A DNA stretch of 46,276 nucleotides from Streptomyces phaeochromogenes. GTDB lineage: Bacteria; Actinomycetota; Actinomycetes; Streptomycetales; Streptomycetaceae. Location of the stretch: positions 1-46,276 of the forward strand of contig NZ_LIQZ01000192.1 of the NCBI RefSeq assembly GCF_001418655.1, written 5' to 3'. Both the position numbers and the translations under genes were made by a program. The notes beneath the pieces were generated by a model. It did not search any database, had not been told where the DNA came from, and saw only the letters and a list, made by a program, of their open reading frames with translations. This document shows, piece after piece, positions 8,310 to 16,900 of the stretch. The stretch's first letter is position 1. Every line of letters begins with the position of its first letter.

Positions 8310-9179
8310 ATGAGCTTTGGGCAGGGGGGACCCTCGTGGGGTTCCGGGGGATCAGGTTCTCAACCGCCTCAGTGGGGCGGTCAGTCACCGGACTGGGCGG
8401 CGCTGGCCGAGGCGTCCGAGACGCGCAACCGGCGCCGCAGATGGCTGCTGATCGGCGGAGGCGCGCTGGCCACGGTCGCGGTCGGCACGGCCGTCGCCAT
8501 GGCCGTGGTCTCGGCGGACGGCAACGAACAGGCGTCGAACCGGCCTGCCTCCGAGCTGCCCACGTCCGCGGCCATCCCCTCGGACACCACGGGCACCGGC
8601 CCGTCCTTCGAGGAGACCTCGGCGCCGCCGCCGCTGGATCCGAAGGACTTCATAGGCAACGTCAAGAAGGACACCGCGCCGCTCGCTCCGGACCTCCTCT
8701 TCCCGGGTACGCAGCTGACGATGGGCGAGACCGTCTACAAGAAGGGCGCGATGGCGTCCACGAAGAACTGCGCGTCGGCCGCCCAGGGCACGCTCGGCCC
8801 GGTTCTCACCAAGAACGACTGCACCCGCTTCATGCGTGTCACGTACGAGAAGGACGGGATCGCGGTGACGGTGGGCGTGGCCGTCTTCGACGCCGAGGGC
8901 CAGGCCCTCAAGGCGAAGAACGACGCCGACGCCAAGAGCGTCGTCCAGTCCCTGTCCGGCGAGGGCGTCCCCACCTTCTGCCGCTCGGCGATCTGCCGCT
9001 CGACCACCAACTCGTACGGCCGCTACACGTACTTCACGGTCGCCGGTTTCACCAACGGCAAGGACGTGACCCAGAAGGACTCCAAGGTCTTCACCACCGG
9101 CGACGACCTGGCCGAGTTCACCTTCCGCCAGATCCACCGCCGCGGCGAGTCCCAGGCGTCCGCGGCCGCCAACCAGTAG
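8310..9179 (+). CDS. Membrane-anchored extracytoplasmic protein, function unknown
   Basis: The 289-aa product has a Gly/Ser/Gln-rich N-terminal cytoplasmic stretch (1-28), an arginine cluster (39-44), one transmembrane helix at about 45-68, a Pro/Ser/Thr linker and an extracytoplasmic domain of about 190 residues. That domain has four cysteines (in TKNCAS, NDCTRF, TFCRSAICRS) that could form two disulfides. No named family is recognised. The start could also be the in-frame ATG at 8301, but a TAAGAT -10 element at 8297-8302 would put transcription initiation at about 8309-8310, which suggests a leaderless mRNA starting at ATG 8310. It converges with the glycan operon. Confidence 0.82.
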   Translation: MSFGQGGPSWGSGGSGSQPPQWGGQSPDWAALAEASETRNRRRRWLLIGGGALATVAVGTAVAMAVVSADGNEQASNRPASELPTSAAIPSDTTGTGPSFEETSAPPPLDPKDFIGNVKKDTAPLAPDLLFPGTQLTMGETVYKKGAMASTKNCASAAQGTLGPVLTKNDCTRFMRVTYEKDGIAVTVGVAVFDAEGQALKAKNDADAKSVVQSLSGEGVPTFCRSAICRSTTNSYGRYTYFTVAGFTNGKDVTQKDSKVFTTGDDLAEFTFRQIHRRGESQASAAANQ

Positions 9180-9203
9180 ACCGCGCCAGTAGACCTCGTT
9201 CGA

Positions 9204-9260
9204 CCGGCGGAACGGCCGCCGGAGAACAGAACGGCGGCCCGCCCCCCGGCAGGCCGCCGT
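9204..9260. terminator. Paired hairpins between convergent genes
   Basis: Two GC-rich stems lie between the convergent genes ending at 9179 and 9319: a 7-bp stem (9204-9210 with 9216-9222) and a 9-bp perfect stem (9231-9239 with 9252-9260). The second is followed on the plus strand by CCCCTTGTCT. They could terminate transcription from both sides. Confidence 0.6.
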
Positions 9261-9318
9261 CCCCTTGTCTACTCGCCTACTGCTGCTCGCGCTTCTGCAC
9301 GCCTACCTGCGCGCATGC

Positions 9319-10071
9319 CTACTTGTGCTTGAGCCGCAGCTTCACCGGCACCACGGCCGACTCCAGCTGCGTACGCAGGGTCATCTTCGAGACACCCTCG
9401 GTCCGCTCCTCGAAGCGGATCGGGATCTCGACGGCCGCGTGACCTGCCCGTACGGCCTTGAACTTGAGCTCGACCTGGAAGCTGTAGCCCGCGCTGTCCA
9501 GGGAGTGCAGGTCGACGTCGCGCAGGGTCTGGGCCGACCACAGGTTGAAGCCCGCCGTGATGTCGCGGATCTTCGTGCCGAGCACCGTACGCGCGTAGCG
9601 GTTGGCGAAGCGGGACAGCAGCACGCGGTGCGCGCCCCAGTCGTCGTCGAGCTGGCCGCCCTCGACGTACCGGCTGCCGATGACCAGGCCGACGCCCGAG
9701 GCCACGGCGGTGCCGAGCATCCGTGGGACCGCTTCCACGGGGTGGCTGCCATCGGCGTCCATCTGCACGACGTACTGCGCGCCCTCGTCGACGGCGGCGC
9801 TCATGCCCGCGACGTACGCACGCCCCAGGCCGTCCTTCTCGGTCCGGTGCAGCACGCTCATCCGGCGCCGCCCGTCCCAGTTGTACTTCTCCGCCAGCTC
9901 CTCGGCGATCCGTCCTGTACCATCCGGACTAGAGTCGTCCACTACCTTCAAGTGGAGCCCGTTCAGCGGCAGTTGAAGCACAGCCTCGGCCATTCTCGGC
10001 AGATTGGCAGCTTCGTTGTACGTAGGCATCACCACGGTGACAGCCACGTCCGCCCCCACGTCGTACGACAT
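9319..10071 (-). CDS. Polyprenyl-phosphate mannose (DPM1-like) GT2 glycosyltransferase
   Basis: The 250-aa protein is a family 2 glycosyltransferase of the dolichol/polyprenol-phosphate mannose synthase type. It opens VTVVMPTYNEAANLP, has VVDDSSPDGT at 43-52, the DxD metal site QMDADGSHP (Asp105, Asp107), GSRYVEGG and the FNLWS segment typical of DPM1/Ppm1. It lacks C-terminal membrane helices, as do the soluble single-domain enzymes. Known members load mannose from GDP-mannose on a lipid phosphate for GT-C enzymes working outside the membrane. It is the last gene of the operon, 71 bases after a GT-C-like gene, with a GGAGG site before ATG 10071. The sugar could be glucose rather than mannose. 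Confidence 0.85.
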   Translation of the reverse strand: MSYDVGADVAVTVVMPTYNEAANLPRMAEAVLQLPLNGLHLKVVDDSSPDGTGRIAEELAEKYNWDGRRRMSVLHRTEKDGLGRAYVAGMSAAVDEGAQYVVQMDADGSHPVEAVPRMLGTAVASGVGLVIGSRYVEGGQLDDDWGAHRVLLSRFANRYARTVLGTKIRDITAGFNLWSAQTLRDVDLHSLDSAGYSFQVELKFKAVRAGHAAVEIPIRFEERTEGVSKMTLRTQLESAVVPVKLRLKHK

Positions 10072-10142
10072 CTCTTTCCCTCCCCATTTCTCTGTTTGCC
10101 CCCCACCGGACGCGGGACTCGGCCCGCGTCCGGAAACCCAAC

Positions 10143-12002
10143 TCAGGTATGCACCTTGCGCTTGGCGGCGTCGTCCTTTTCCTCGGACGAGTCGTCCGTC
10201 GCCGCGCGTGTCCTTTCGAGGAGCACGAGCTGGAGGTATTTGAGCTTCTTAGTCTTCACGACCTTGAAGCTTCGCTGGATCACGGTCGCCGACGTCTTCG
10301 GCATGCCGCTGAACGGCTTCCCGTCGAGCGTGGTCGACACGAGCCAGAGCCGGTCGGCCTTGGCCAGGCACTTGGCGGGATGCGGGCACTCGGCCGCGTC
10401 GAACGAGCCCCGCTCCTGCGGTGTGCGGTACATCAGCCAGTCCTTGGGCCGGCCCGCGTCGTCGCGCAGCTCGTAGTCCATGGCCCGGCGCTCGGTCTGC
10501 ACACCGCTGAAGACGATGCCGTCGCCCTTCTTCTGCCCGGCCTCGATGAGCTGCGCGGCGCCCCGGAAGTCCGGCTCGCCCAGCGCGTTCTGCCGGGTCT
10601 CACGGATGCCGGGCAGCGACTGGAAGGCGATTCCGGCGACCGTGGCCGCCACGAGCACCCAGCCGAAGCCGCGCCGGGCCGCCGCACCCGTACCGGCCTT
10701 CGCCCCGGCCACCGGGCCGGCTATCCGGACCACCGCGACGGCCGCGAGCAGCACCCACGCGGGTGCCGTGAACTGCAGATAGCGCGGCAGGAAGAGGTGC
10801 AGCTGCGCGGCGGTGACATAGGTCACCAGCGGCGGCAGCACGATCCAGGCGGCCAGCGGAAGGGCCATCCGGCCGGCGAAGAACAGCCCGACCGTGCCGA
10901 GCGCCATCACCGGTACGGCCACCGCCCAGGAACCGAAGAGGTTCATGGGGAAGTCCATCAGGTCGTCGATGCCGGGGTTGTTCCAGGCGATCTGGCCGCT
11001 CTGGCCCGAGCCCGAGACGGCCATCGGGACGACGAAGCACATGCCGAGCGTGAAGGCCGCCGCGTACGCCCAGCCCACGATCTTGTCGCCCGAGCGGCGC
11101 GCGATCACGATCATCACGAGATGTGCGCCGAGCACCGCCATCGAGGCCAGGTGGCTCCAGCCGATCAGCGGCACCGACAGGGTGTAGGCGACCCACACCT
11201 TGAACGACGGCTTGTCCAGCGCCCGGGCGAGCAGCAGCGTCGACAGCAGCACCGCCGCCACGGCGAAGGCGTACGGCCTGATCTCCTGCCCGTACCGGGT
11301 GGTGAACGGCATGACGGCGACGGCCAGCCCCGCGAGGATGCCCGCCTGGGTGGTGAACAGCCGCCGCCCGAGCAGGGCGAGCAGACCGGCCGAGGCCGCC
11401 ATGGCCACCGCGCCCGGGATGCGCATCGCGGTCGGGGAGTCCCCGGCCACCGCGAGCCACATGTGCATGAGCACGTAGTACGGCGTGAACACCACGTCGA
11501 TCGAGCGGATCAGCAGGCTCAGGTCGTGGAACGACAGCGAGGCCGCCCACCAGGTGGCGTGCTCGTCCCGCCACAGCTGCCGGTCGCCGATCCCGCGCCA
11601 GATCATGGCGAAGGCGAGCGCCGTGGGCAGCAGAAACGTCACGGCAGTGACGAGCCGGCCGCCCTTCGACTCCTCGGGCTCGTCCTCCCCGGGCTCGTCC
11701 GCGGGCGGCTCCGGGTCCACCGGCGCCGGCGCGACGGGCTCGGCGGCCCGCGCCTGCTGCTGCCCGGGCGCGCTGTAGGCGCCCTGATCGGTGTACTGAC
11801 CGGGGTCGGCGTACTGGCCGGGAGCCGCGTACGCGCCCTGCGCCGGGTCCGCATAGGTGCCCTGACCAGGACCGGCGTAGCCGCCCTGACCGTCGGCGTA
11901 CGCGCCCTGCCCGGCGTAGGAGCCCTGACCCGCGTACGGATCATGGCCACCCTGGGCATCGGGATATCCGCCGCCGTACGGCGGAGAGGCATTGACACTC
12001 AT
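10143..12002 (-). CDS. GT-C/GT39-like polytopic membrane glycosyltransferase with Tyr/Gly/Ala/Gln-rich N-terminal tail
   Basis: The 619-aa protein begins with about 115 low-complexity residues in which YAGQG, YADPGQ and related units repeat, then an acidic Pro/Glu stretch, then around ten or more hydrophobic helices. The first extracytoplasmic loop holds WRDEHATWW with Asp146-Glu147, the acidic pair expected in GT-C enzymes that use polyprenyl-phosphate sugars, followed by YYVLMHMW. A soluble C-terminal part of about 130 residues follows. The ATG at 12002 overlaps the TGA of the upstream gene (ATGA), implying translational coupling. The N-terminal tail is probably cytoplasmic and disordered. 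The exact sugar and acceptor are unknown. Confidence 0.82.
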   Translation of the reverse strand: MSVNASPPYGGGYPDAQGGHDPYAGQGSYAGQGAYADGQGGYAGPGQGTYADPAQGAYAAPGQYADPGQYTDQGAYSAPGQQQARAAEPVAPAPVDPEPPADEPGEDEPEESKGGRLVTAVTFLLPTALAFAMIWRGIGDRQLWRDEHATWWAASLSFHDLSLLIRSIDVVFTPYYVLMHMWLAVAGDSPTAMRIPGAVAMAASAGLLALLGRRLFTTQAGILAGLAVAVMPFTTRYGQEIRPYAFAVAAVLLSTLLLARALDKPSFKVWVAYTLSVPLIGWSHLASMAVLGAHLVMIVIARRSGDKIVGWAYAAAFTLGMCFVVPMAVSGSGQSGQIAWNNPGIDDLMDFPMNLFGSWAVAVPVMALGTVGLFFAGRMALPLAAWIVLPPLVTYVTAAQLHLFLPRYLQFTAPAWVLLAAVAVVRIAGPVAGAKAGTGAAARRGFGWVLVAATVAGIAFQSLPGIRETRQNALGEPDFRGAAQLIEAGQKKGDGIVFSGVQTERRAMDYELRDDAGRPKDWLMYRTPQERGSFDAAECPHPAKCLAKADRLWLVSTTLDGKPFSGMPKTSATVIQRSFKVVKTKKLKYLQLVLLERTRAATDDSSEEKDDAAKRKVHT

Positions 12003-14062
12003 CGCTTCACCCAAATCCGGAACGCGCCGTCGCCCTTACTCGTGGTGAAGCGCGACACGGCTGCCAGGCGGTAGTGGGAATTGCCGCGCAGCGCGTCGGT
12101 CACGGCCGTATCGACCTCGGGCGTGACCGTCCCGCGCAACACGATGACGTCGAACTTCGCGTCCTTGACCGCGGCACTGTAGGCATCGGTGCCGGAGTGC
12201 TGCTTGCCCTTCTTGTCCTTGTAGTCCATGCCGAACGTGCTCTGCCACTGGTCGTAGTCGGTCTTGTCCCGCAGGTAGTACGCGGGGACCTCGTGCTCCT
12301 CGGCGAGGTAGCTGCCCTTGCGGTCGACCATGTTGCGCAGGATCGCCGTCATCTCCTTGGAGTCCGGGAAGCTGTACGCCTGCTGGGACTGCACCATGCC
12401 GAACACCAGCGTCAGGACGTAGAGCATGATCCCGAGCTGCGGGTGCCGGAAGTGCGGGCCGACGAGCCGGGACATGCCGAGGCCCGCCATCGGTCCGGCG
12501 AAGAGCAGACCGAAGCCCACGTGCTTGAAGAGCGAGATCTCGGTCTGCAGGTGGATCTGGTAGACGGGGGCGAGCAGCGCGGTGCCGGTCAGCACCACAC
12601 CGAGCGATATCCGCCGGAACCTGCCCGGTCCCTGCTTGTCGACCCACGGCATCTCGCCCATGCTCGGGCGGATCACATAGGCGATGGAGCCCCCGAGCGC
12701 GGCGAGGAACATCAGCCCGCCCCACTCGGAGCTGTGCTGCAGGATCGTCGCCGCCGTGTCGGCGCCCTTGGCACGGTCGGTGGTGGTCTGGCTGATACCG
12801 CCGAGCGACCCGGTGTAGAGGTAGGACGCGACCAGCATGGCGAGCATCGCCCCGCCGAACACCACACCGCGGGCGAACGCGAGCAGCCCGCGGTACCGGT
12901 AGGTGGTCAGCACCGCCAGGACCACCAGGGTCGGCAGGTACAGACCCGCCGCGTACTTGGTGCCGAAGGCGAGGAACGCCGGGGGCGCCGCGAGCACGAC
13001 CGCCAGGATGTGCGAGCGGCCGGTCCGTACGACGATCCAGAACGACAGCGCGAGCAGGAAGATCGCCGCGGCGTCGAAGGTGGCGAAGTTGCCGAGGAAC
13101 ACCGTCGACTGGATGACCGAGAACAGCGCCGCCGCGCCGAGCGCCGCCCGGACGTTGAACATCCGGCGGGTCGTCGCGTACAGCAGCGCGGTCGCGCCGA
13201 GCATGAAGAAGAGGCTGACGATACGCACTCCGGCGAGCCCGGCCACGCTGTCGACCATGGCCGCGAGCACCGGGTACAGCTTCGGGTAGCCCGAGAAGTA
13301 GCCCTCGAAGTCACCCGGCACGGGCGTCCCGTGCAGGATGTTCCCGACCTCGTAGTGGCCGGCCGCGATGTAGAGCGCCTCGTCCTGGAACGCGGTGCCG
13401 CGCAGCCGCAGCGAGAGCCCGGTCTGGATCAGCAGGACGCAGAGCATCACCCAGCGGCCCAGCAGCTTGCTGCGCCCGCCGTCCACCGCCCACGCCGACT
13501 CCTGCACCGGCGGCAGCGTGTATCCCGGCTTCTCCTCCGACTCGGCCTCGGGCTCCACGGACGCGGGAGCCGCCTCCGGCTCGACCGCGGTGTACGAGGC
13601 GTACGGGTCGTAGGGCGCGTAGGTGTCGTAGGTCTGCTGGTCCGGGTACGAGGTCGTCCGGTCGTGGACGTCGAAGCGCCAGCTGCCGGTCTCCGTGACA
13701 TAGCCGCCCTGGTAGGCCTGCTGCTCCTGGTACGGAGGGTAGGTCGGCTGTACCCGGGGCCGGGTCTGGGCCTGCTGCGCGTACTGCCGCAGGCTCTCCT
13801 GCTGCGCGTACCGCCGCTGGTCCTCGTCGGTGGCGGCGTACTGCTGCTGGTTTCCGTGACCGTACTGCTGTTGTTGCTGGTGCTGCTGTTGCTGCCCGTT
13901 CTGCTGGTACTGCTGCGGGTACCCGTTGTCGGCGTACTGCTGCTGGCCCTGCTGTTGTTGCCCCTGCTGATGCCCCTGCGCCTGGCCCTGCTGCTGCCCG
14001 TACCCGTACTCGTCGTGCAACTCGGAGTCGTCCGCCCAGGTGGGCGTGCGTCGGTCGCTCAT
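11999..14062 (-). CDS. GT-C/GT39-like polytopic membrane protein with Gln-rich N-terminal tail
   Basis: The 687-aa protein has an exceptional N terminus: roughly residues 20-120 are dominated by glutamine with tyrosine and glycine (runs such as GQQQQGQQQY), then a Tyr/Asp/Pro-rich section to about 180. A membrane domain starts near 200. Its first outer loop contains LRGTAFQDEALYIA with Asp227-Glu228, the GT-C acidic pair, and FSGYPKLYPVLA. The C-terminal soluble domain ends in FTTSKGDGAFRIWVKR. Both ends overlap neighbours by ATGA, so it is coupled to the GH26-like lipoprotein upstream and to the second GT-C gene downstream. It probably adds a sugar from a polyprenyl carrier; this is inferred from fold motifs and context. 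Confidence 0.82.
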   Translation of the reverse strand: MSDRRTPTWADDSELHDEYGYGQQQGQAQGHQQGQQQQGQQQYADNGYPQQYQQNGQQQQHQQQQQYGHGNQQQYAATDEDQRRYAQQESLRQYAQQAQTRPRVQPTYPPYQEQQAYQGGYVTETGSWRFDVHDRTTSYPDQQTYDTYAPYDPYASYTAVEPEAAPASVEPEAESEEKPGYTLPPVQESAWAVDGGRSKLLGRWVMLCVLLIQTGLSLRLRGTAFQDEALYIAAGHYEVGNILHGTPVPGDFEGYFSGYPKLYPVLAAMVDSVAGLAGVRIVSLFFMLGATALLYATTRRMFNVRAALGAAALFSVIQSTVFLGNFATFDAAAIFLLALSFWIVVRTGRSHILAVVLAAPPAFLAFGTKYAAGLYLPTLVVLAVLTTYRYRGLLAFARGVVFGGAMLAMLVASYLYTGSLGGISQTTTDRAKGADTAATILQHSSEWGGLMFLAALGGSIAYVIRPSMGEMPWVDKQGPGRFRRISLGVVLTGTALLAPVYQIHLQTEISLFKHVGFGLLFAGPMAGLGMSRLVGPHFRHPQLGIMLYVLTLVFGMVQSQQAYSFPDSKEMTAILRNMVDRKGSYLAEEHEVPAYYLRDKTDYDQWQSTFGMDYKDKKGKQHSGTDAYSAAVKDAKFDVIVLRGTVTPEVDTAVTDALRGNSHYRLAAVSRFTTSKGDGAFRIWVKR

Positions 14063-15108
14063 GGCTTCGTCACATCGAATCCGAAGCTGGAGTTCGCCGC
14101 CTGCTGCTTGAAGGTCTTCTCCGACAGCGGACCGCTGTTGATGCGCCAGTCCGTCTCCTTGTCGAAGTTGAACCAGACGAACCCGATGACGTCGTCGCGC
14201 TGCACGGTCCCCTGGAAGAGGGACTTGATGTCGGCGGGCTTGCGCTCACCGGCCTGCGCGGCGGTCTCCGCGATGATGAACGGCTTGTTCGTGAAGCCGC
14301 GGATCTGCGTCATCGTCGGCCCGTACAGCGTCTGGTACGTGTTGGGGCCGGTGGCCGCGTAGTAGCCGATGACACCGACCCAGTCGACGTAGTCGTCGCC
14401 CGGCCAGTACGGCTTGAGCTTCACCTTCGGCATCGGGTGGGTGACGTTCGGGCTCCACACCCAGATGACCTGGGTGGCGCCCTCGTCGTCGAAGAGGTCG
14501 TGGATGTGCTTGTACGCGGCGGTGAAGTCGGCGGCGCTGGTCTTCTTGGTGCCCCACGGGTACCAGAAGCCGTTCATCTCGTGCGCGAAGCTGATCGCGA
14601 CGGGGAGGTTCAATTCCTTGACGGACTTCGCGTACTCACGGATGTACTTGTCCTCCTTGCCGGAGGCGATGTCCTTCATGCTGGTCTCGAAGGGCTCCCA
14701 GGCGATGAACGCGACAGAGCCGTAGTCCCAGGAGTTCTTCACGAGCTCCTGCTCGTACTGGTCGCCCCAGGCGGAGTAGAACTCGATCAGGTTGGGCTTC
14801 TTGCCGGCGCGCTTCGCGAAGTCCTCGACGGCCTTCATCTTGGCGGGAGCGCCGTCGGCGGCCACGCCCAGGTACTTCTTCTTCGGGTCCAGCAGCGGCC
14901 GCACGTCGTACGGCGGCTCCGGCTTCGCGGACTCACTGGCCTCACCGGTGCCCTCGGCACCCGGCTGCTCGCCCTGTCCGCGCTCGTACTGGTCGCGGCC
15001 CTCCTCGGAGAACGTGCTGCACCCGGCCAGCAGCGCACCGGCGATGAGCGTGGCGGCGAGCGCCCGCACGGGACGTGATGCCCGCACTCGGCGTACGGAA
15101 AAACTCAT
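14059..15108 (-). CDS. GH26-like glycoside hydrolase lipoprotein
   Basis: The 349-aa protein starts MSFSVRRVRASRPVRALAAT and has a lipobox LLAGCS with Cys30, so it should be exported and lipid-anchored. A Glu/Gly/Ser linker follows to about residue 65. The catalytic domain has FAHEMNGFWYPWG with Glu177 as likely acid/base and KPFIIAETAAQAG with Glu281 as likely nucleophile, the arrangement of family 26 (beta-mannanases, lichenases). The start at 15108 overlaps the TGA of the upstream GT2 gene (ATGA). Its position beside a polysaccharide synthase suggests trimming or release of the polymer made by the operon rather than nutrition. Confidence 0.85.
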   Translation of the reverse strand: MSFSVRRVRASRPVRALAATLIAGALLAGCSTFSEEGRDQYERGQGEQPGAEGTGEASESAKPEPPYDVRPLLDPKKKYLGVAADGAPAKMKAVEDFAKRAGKKPNLIEFYSAWGDQYEQELVKNSWDYGSVAFIAWEPFETSMKDIASGKEDKYIREYAKSVKELNLPVAISFAHEMNGFWYPWGTKKTSAADFTAAYKHIHDLFDDEGATQVIWVWSPNVTHPMPKVKLKPYWPGDDYVDWVGVIGYYAATGPNTYQTLYGPTMTQIRGFTNKPFIIAETAAQAGERKPADIKSLFQGTVQRDDVIGFVWFNFDKETDWRINSGPLSEKTFKQQAANSSFGFDVTKP

Positions 15109-16700
15109 GCGGTCGCTTCCTGCACTTCCTGGGCACGCGGCTGTACGAGGACACGGCCGACGACCATCGCGTAGAAGAGGCCGGCGGACAGCATCAGCGC
15201 GAAGTCCGGCGGATAGAGGGTGAGCATGCGCCAGGCGGCGACGATGATCCACAGGACGGCGGTACCGCCGGTCCAGAAGATCATGCAGTTCCAGTAGCGG
15301 CGCATGCCGTTCTTCTTGGCGCCCGCCGAGCCCGTGGGCTTCCAGCCCATCGGACGTCCCCGCAGCACGTCCCAGACCGCGAAGACGTGCGACCACCCGT
15401 ACATGATCCGGACGGCCCAGGCCTCAAGACGGTACGGAGCCCGGTGCCACAGCGGCAGGACCAGCGTCACGTACGCGACGCTCGGCAGCACCCACAGGGC
15501 GGCCTCGGCGCGCAGCAGGTCGGGCCGCAGGATCATCAGGGCGAGCGGGATGACCGGCGCGATGAACGTGGCGAGCGCGGTCTGAAGGTAGTAGAGGAAC
15601 CCCGACACATAGCAGAGCCGGGTCTTGAACTTGAGGTCCATCTCCCAGAACCGCTTGCTGGTGAGGAGCTCAAGAGAGCCCATGCACCAGCGGTACTGCT
15701 GGTTGTGGAAGGCACCGGCCGTGTCCGGGCACACACCGGCGGACAGCGCGACGGGCACGTAGCGCAGCTTCCAGCCCAGGGCCCTCAGGTCGAAGCCGGT
15801 GTACATGTCCTCGGAGTGCTCGATCAGCGTGATGCCGTTGGTCTGCTCCAGGGCCGCGCGCCGGTAGACGGCGCACGAACCGACGCAGATGGAGCCGTCC
15901 AGGTCCTCACGGGAGGTCTGCACGGACCGGTAGAACTGCTCCTGCACCGCGCCCGCGCCGCGCTCGATCCAGTTCTGCGCGTCGACGATACGGAAGAACT
16001 GCGGCGACTGCACGATGGCGCACTTCTCGTCGTCGTCCATGTGCGGCAGCAGCTCGTCGAGCAGGTCGGCGCGCGGCGCGAAGTCGGCGTCCAGGATGAG
16101 GATGTGGTCGCCGTCGGTCTTCTCGAAGGCGTGGTTGAGGTTGCCGGCCTTCTTGAACCAGCCGCGGTTGGGCCGCACCACATAGTTGAACCCGAAGTCG
16201 CGGGCCATCGCCCCGACCTCTTCCTCGGCCGCGTCGTCCAGGACGTACGTGTTCACGACACCCTGGTAGCTGTCCGCGAGGCGGTTCACATGGACCCAGG
16301 TGTTGTGGAGCACCTCCAGGGGCTCACCGCACACCGGCAGGAAGATGTCCACGCTCGGGTACACCGCTGGGCGCCACTGGCGTACGAGACGCTTGTGGCC
16401 CTTGATGTCGAAGTCCTTGCTGAGCCCGTCGAGGTACAACGAGATCAGGTAGTCCGCGATGATGAACGCCAGCAGCGGCAGCGTCAGCCAGAACCACGGG
16501 CTCGACGCCGTGAACAGGAACTGGCTCATCGCCAGACACGCGAAGCTGATCAGCGAACCGACCGTCAGCACCCACAGGTGCCGACGGGAGTACGAGTACT
16601 TCTCGACGTCGTCAGGCGGCGTCGGCAGGAGCCCATGACTCTGCGGCGTCCTTTTTCGTTTCCTGTTCTGCGGAACACGAGCAGTCCCCACTGCACTCAT
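15105..16700 (-). CDS. Cellulose-synthase-like GT2 (processive beta-glycan synthase)
   Basis: The 531-aa integral membrane protein has two N-terminal helices (about 42-62 and 68-90), a cytoplasmic GT2 domain, and at least four C-terminal helices. All hallmark residues of processive synthases are visible: TYVLDDA (Asp155-Asp156), LDADFAPR (Asp204, Asp206), the acceptor-side HSEDMYTGFDL (Asp298) and the QxxRW motif in NQQYRWCMG (Gln334 to Trp338). No PilZ domain is present, so direct c-di-GMP control is not evident. ATG 16700 has GGGGG about eight bases upstream. It is the first gene of a five-gene operon. The polymer could be a beta-mannan, glucan or mixed glycan; the sequence does not decide. 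Confidence 0.88.
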   Translation of the reverse strand: MSAVGTARVPQNRKRKRTPQSHGLLPTPPDDVEKYSYSRRHLWVLTVGSLISFACLAMSQFLFTASSPWFWLTLPLLAFIIADYLISLYLDGLSKDFDIKGHKRLVRQWRPAVYPSVDIFLPVCGEPLEVLHNTWVHVNRLADSYQGVVNTYVLDDAAEEEVGAMARDFGFNYVVRPNRGWFKKAGNLNHAFEKTDGDHILILDADFAPRADLLDELLPHMDDDEKCAIVQSPQFFRIVDAQNWIERGAGAVQEQFYRSVQTSREDLDGSICVGSCAVYRRAALEQTNGITLIEHSEDMYTGFDLRALGWKLRYVPVALSAGVCPDTAGAFHNQQYRWCMGSLELLTSKRFWEMDLKFKTRLCYVSGFLYYLQTALATFIAPVIPLALMILRPDLLRAEAALWVLPSVAYVTLVLPLWHRAPYRLEAWAVRIMYGWSHVFAVWDVLRGRPMGWKPTGSAGAKKNGMRRYWNCMIFWTGGTAVLWIIVAAWRMLTLYPPDFALMLSAGLFYAMVVGRVLVQPRAQEVQEATA

Positions 16701-16783
16701 GCAAAACCCCCGGGGCCGTTGCGGCCCGTTACCCCCACCCGAACTCGGCCAACCCCTAATCGAACCTTCAGCCGAGCAGCGGA

Positions 16784-16828
16784 ATCATAACCGAGTTTCA
16801 GAGGTTACGTCCGAACGTACGTGTTACG
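16784..16828 (-). promoter_or_regulatory. Candidate promoter and operator of the glycan operon
   Basis: On the minus strand a TATGAT -10 element (16789-16784) lies 84 bases before the GT2 start. No good -35 is present; in its place are two direct GTTACG repeats on the plus strand (16804-16809 and 16823-16828), 19 bp apart, around ACGTACGT. A poor -35 with spaced repeats suggests activator-dependent transcription. The rest of 16701-16900 shows nothing further. Confidence 0.4.
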
Positions 16829-16900
16829 CAGGGGTTTCATCACGCGCCACAGCGGGCATACGTAGCCACTTGCCCCTTTGTTCTAGGGTCTCGGCTCCCG

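Noticed and set aside
10149..14362. Long plus-strand frames opposite the GT-C genes
   Set aside because: They are antisense to the Gln-rich and Tyr/Gly-rich tails, giving artificial Leu/Val runs; no start signals.
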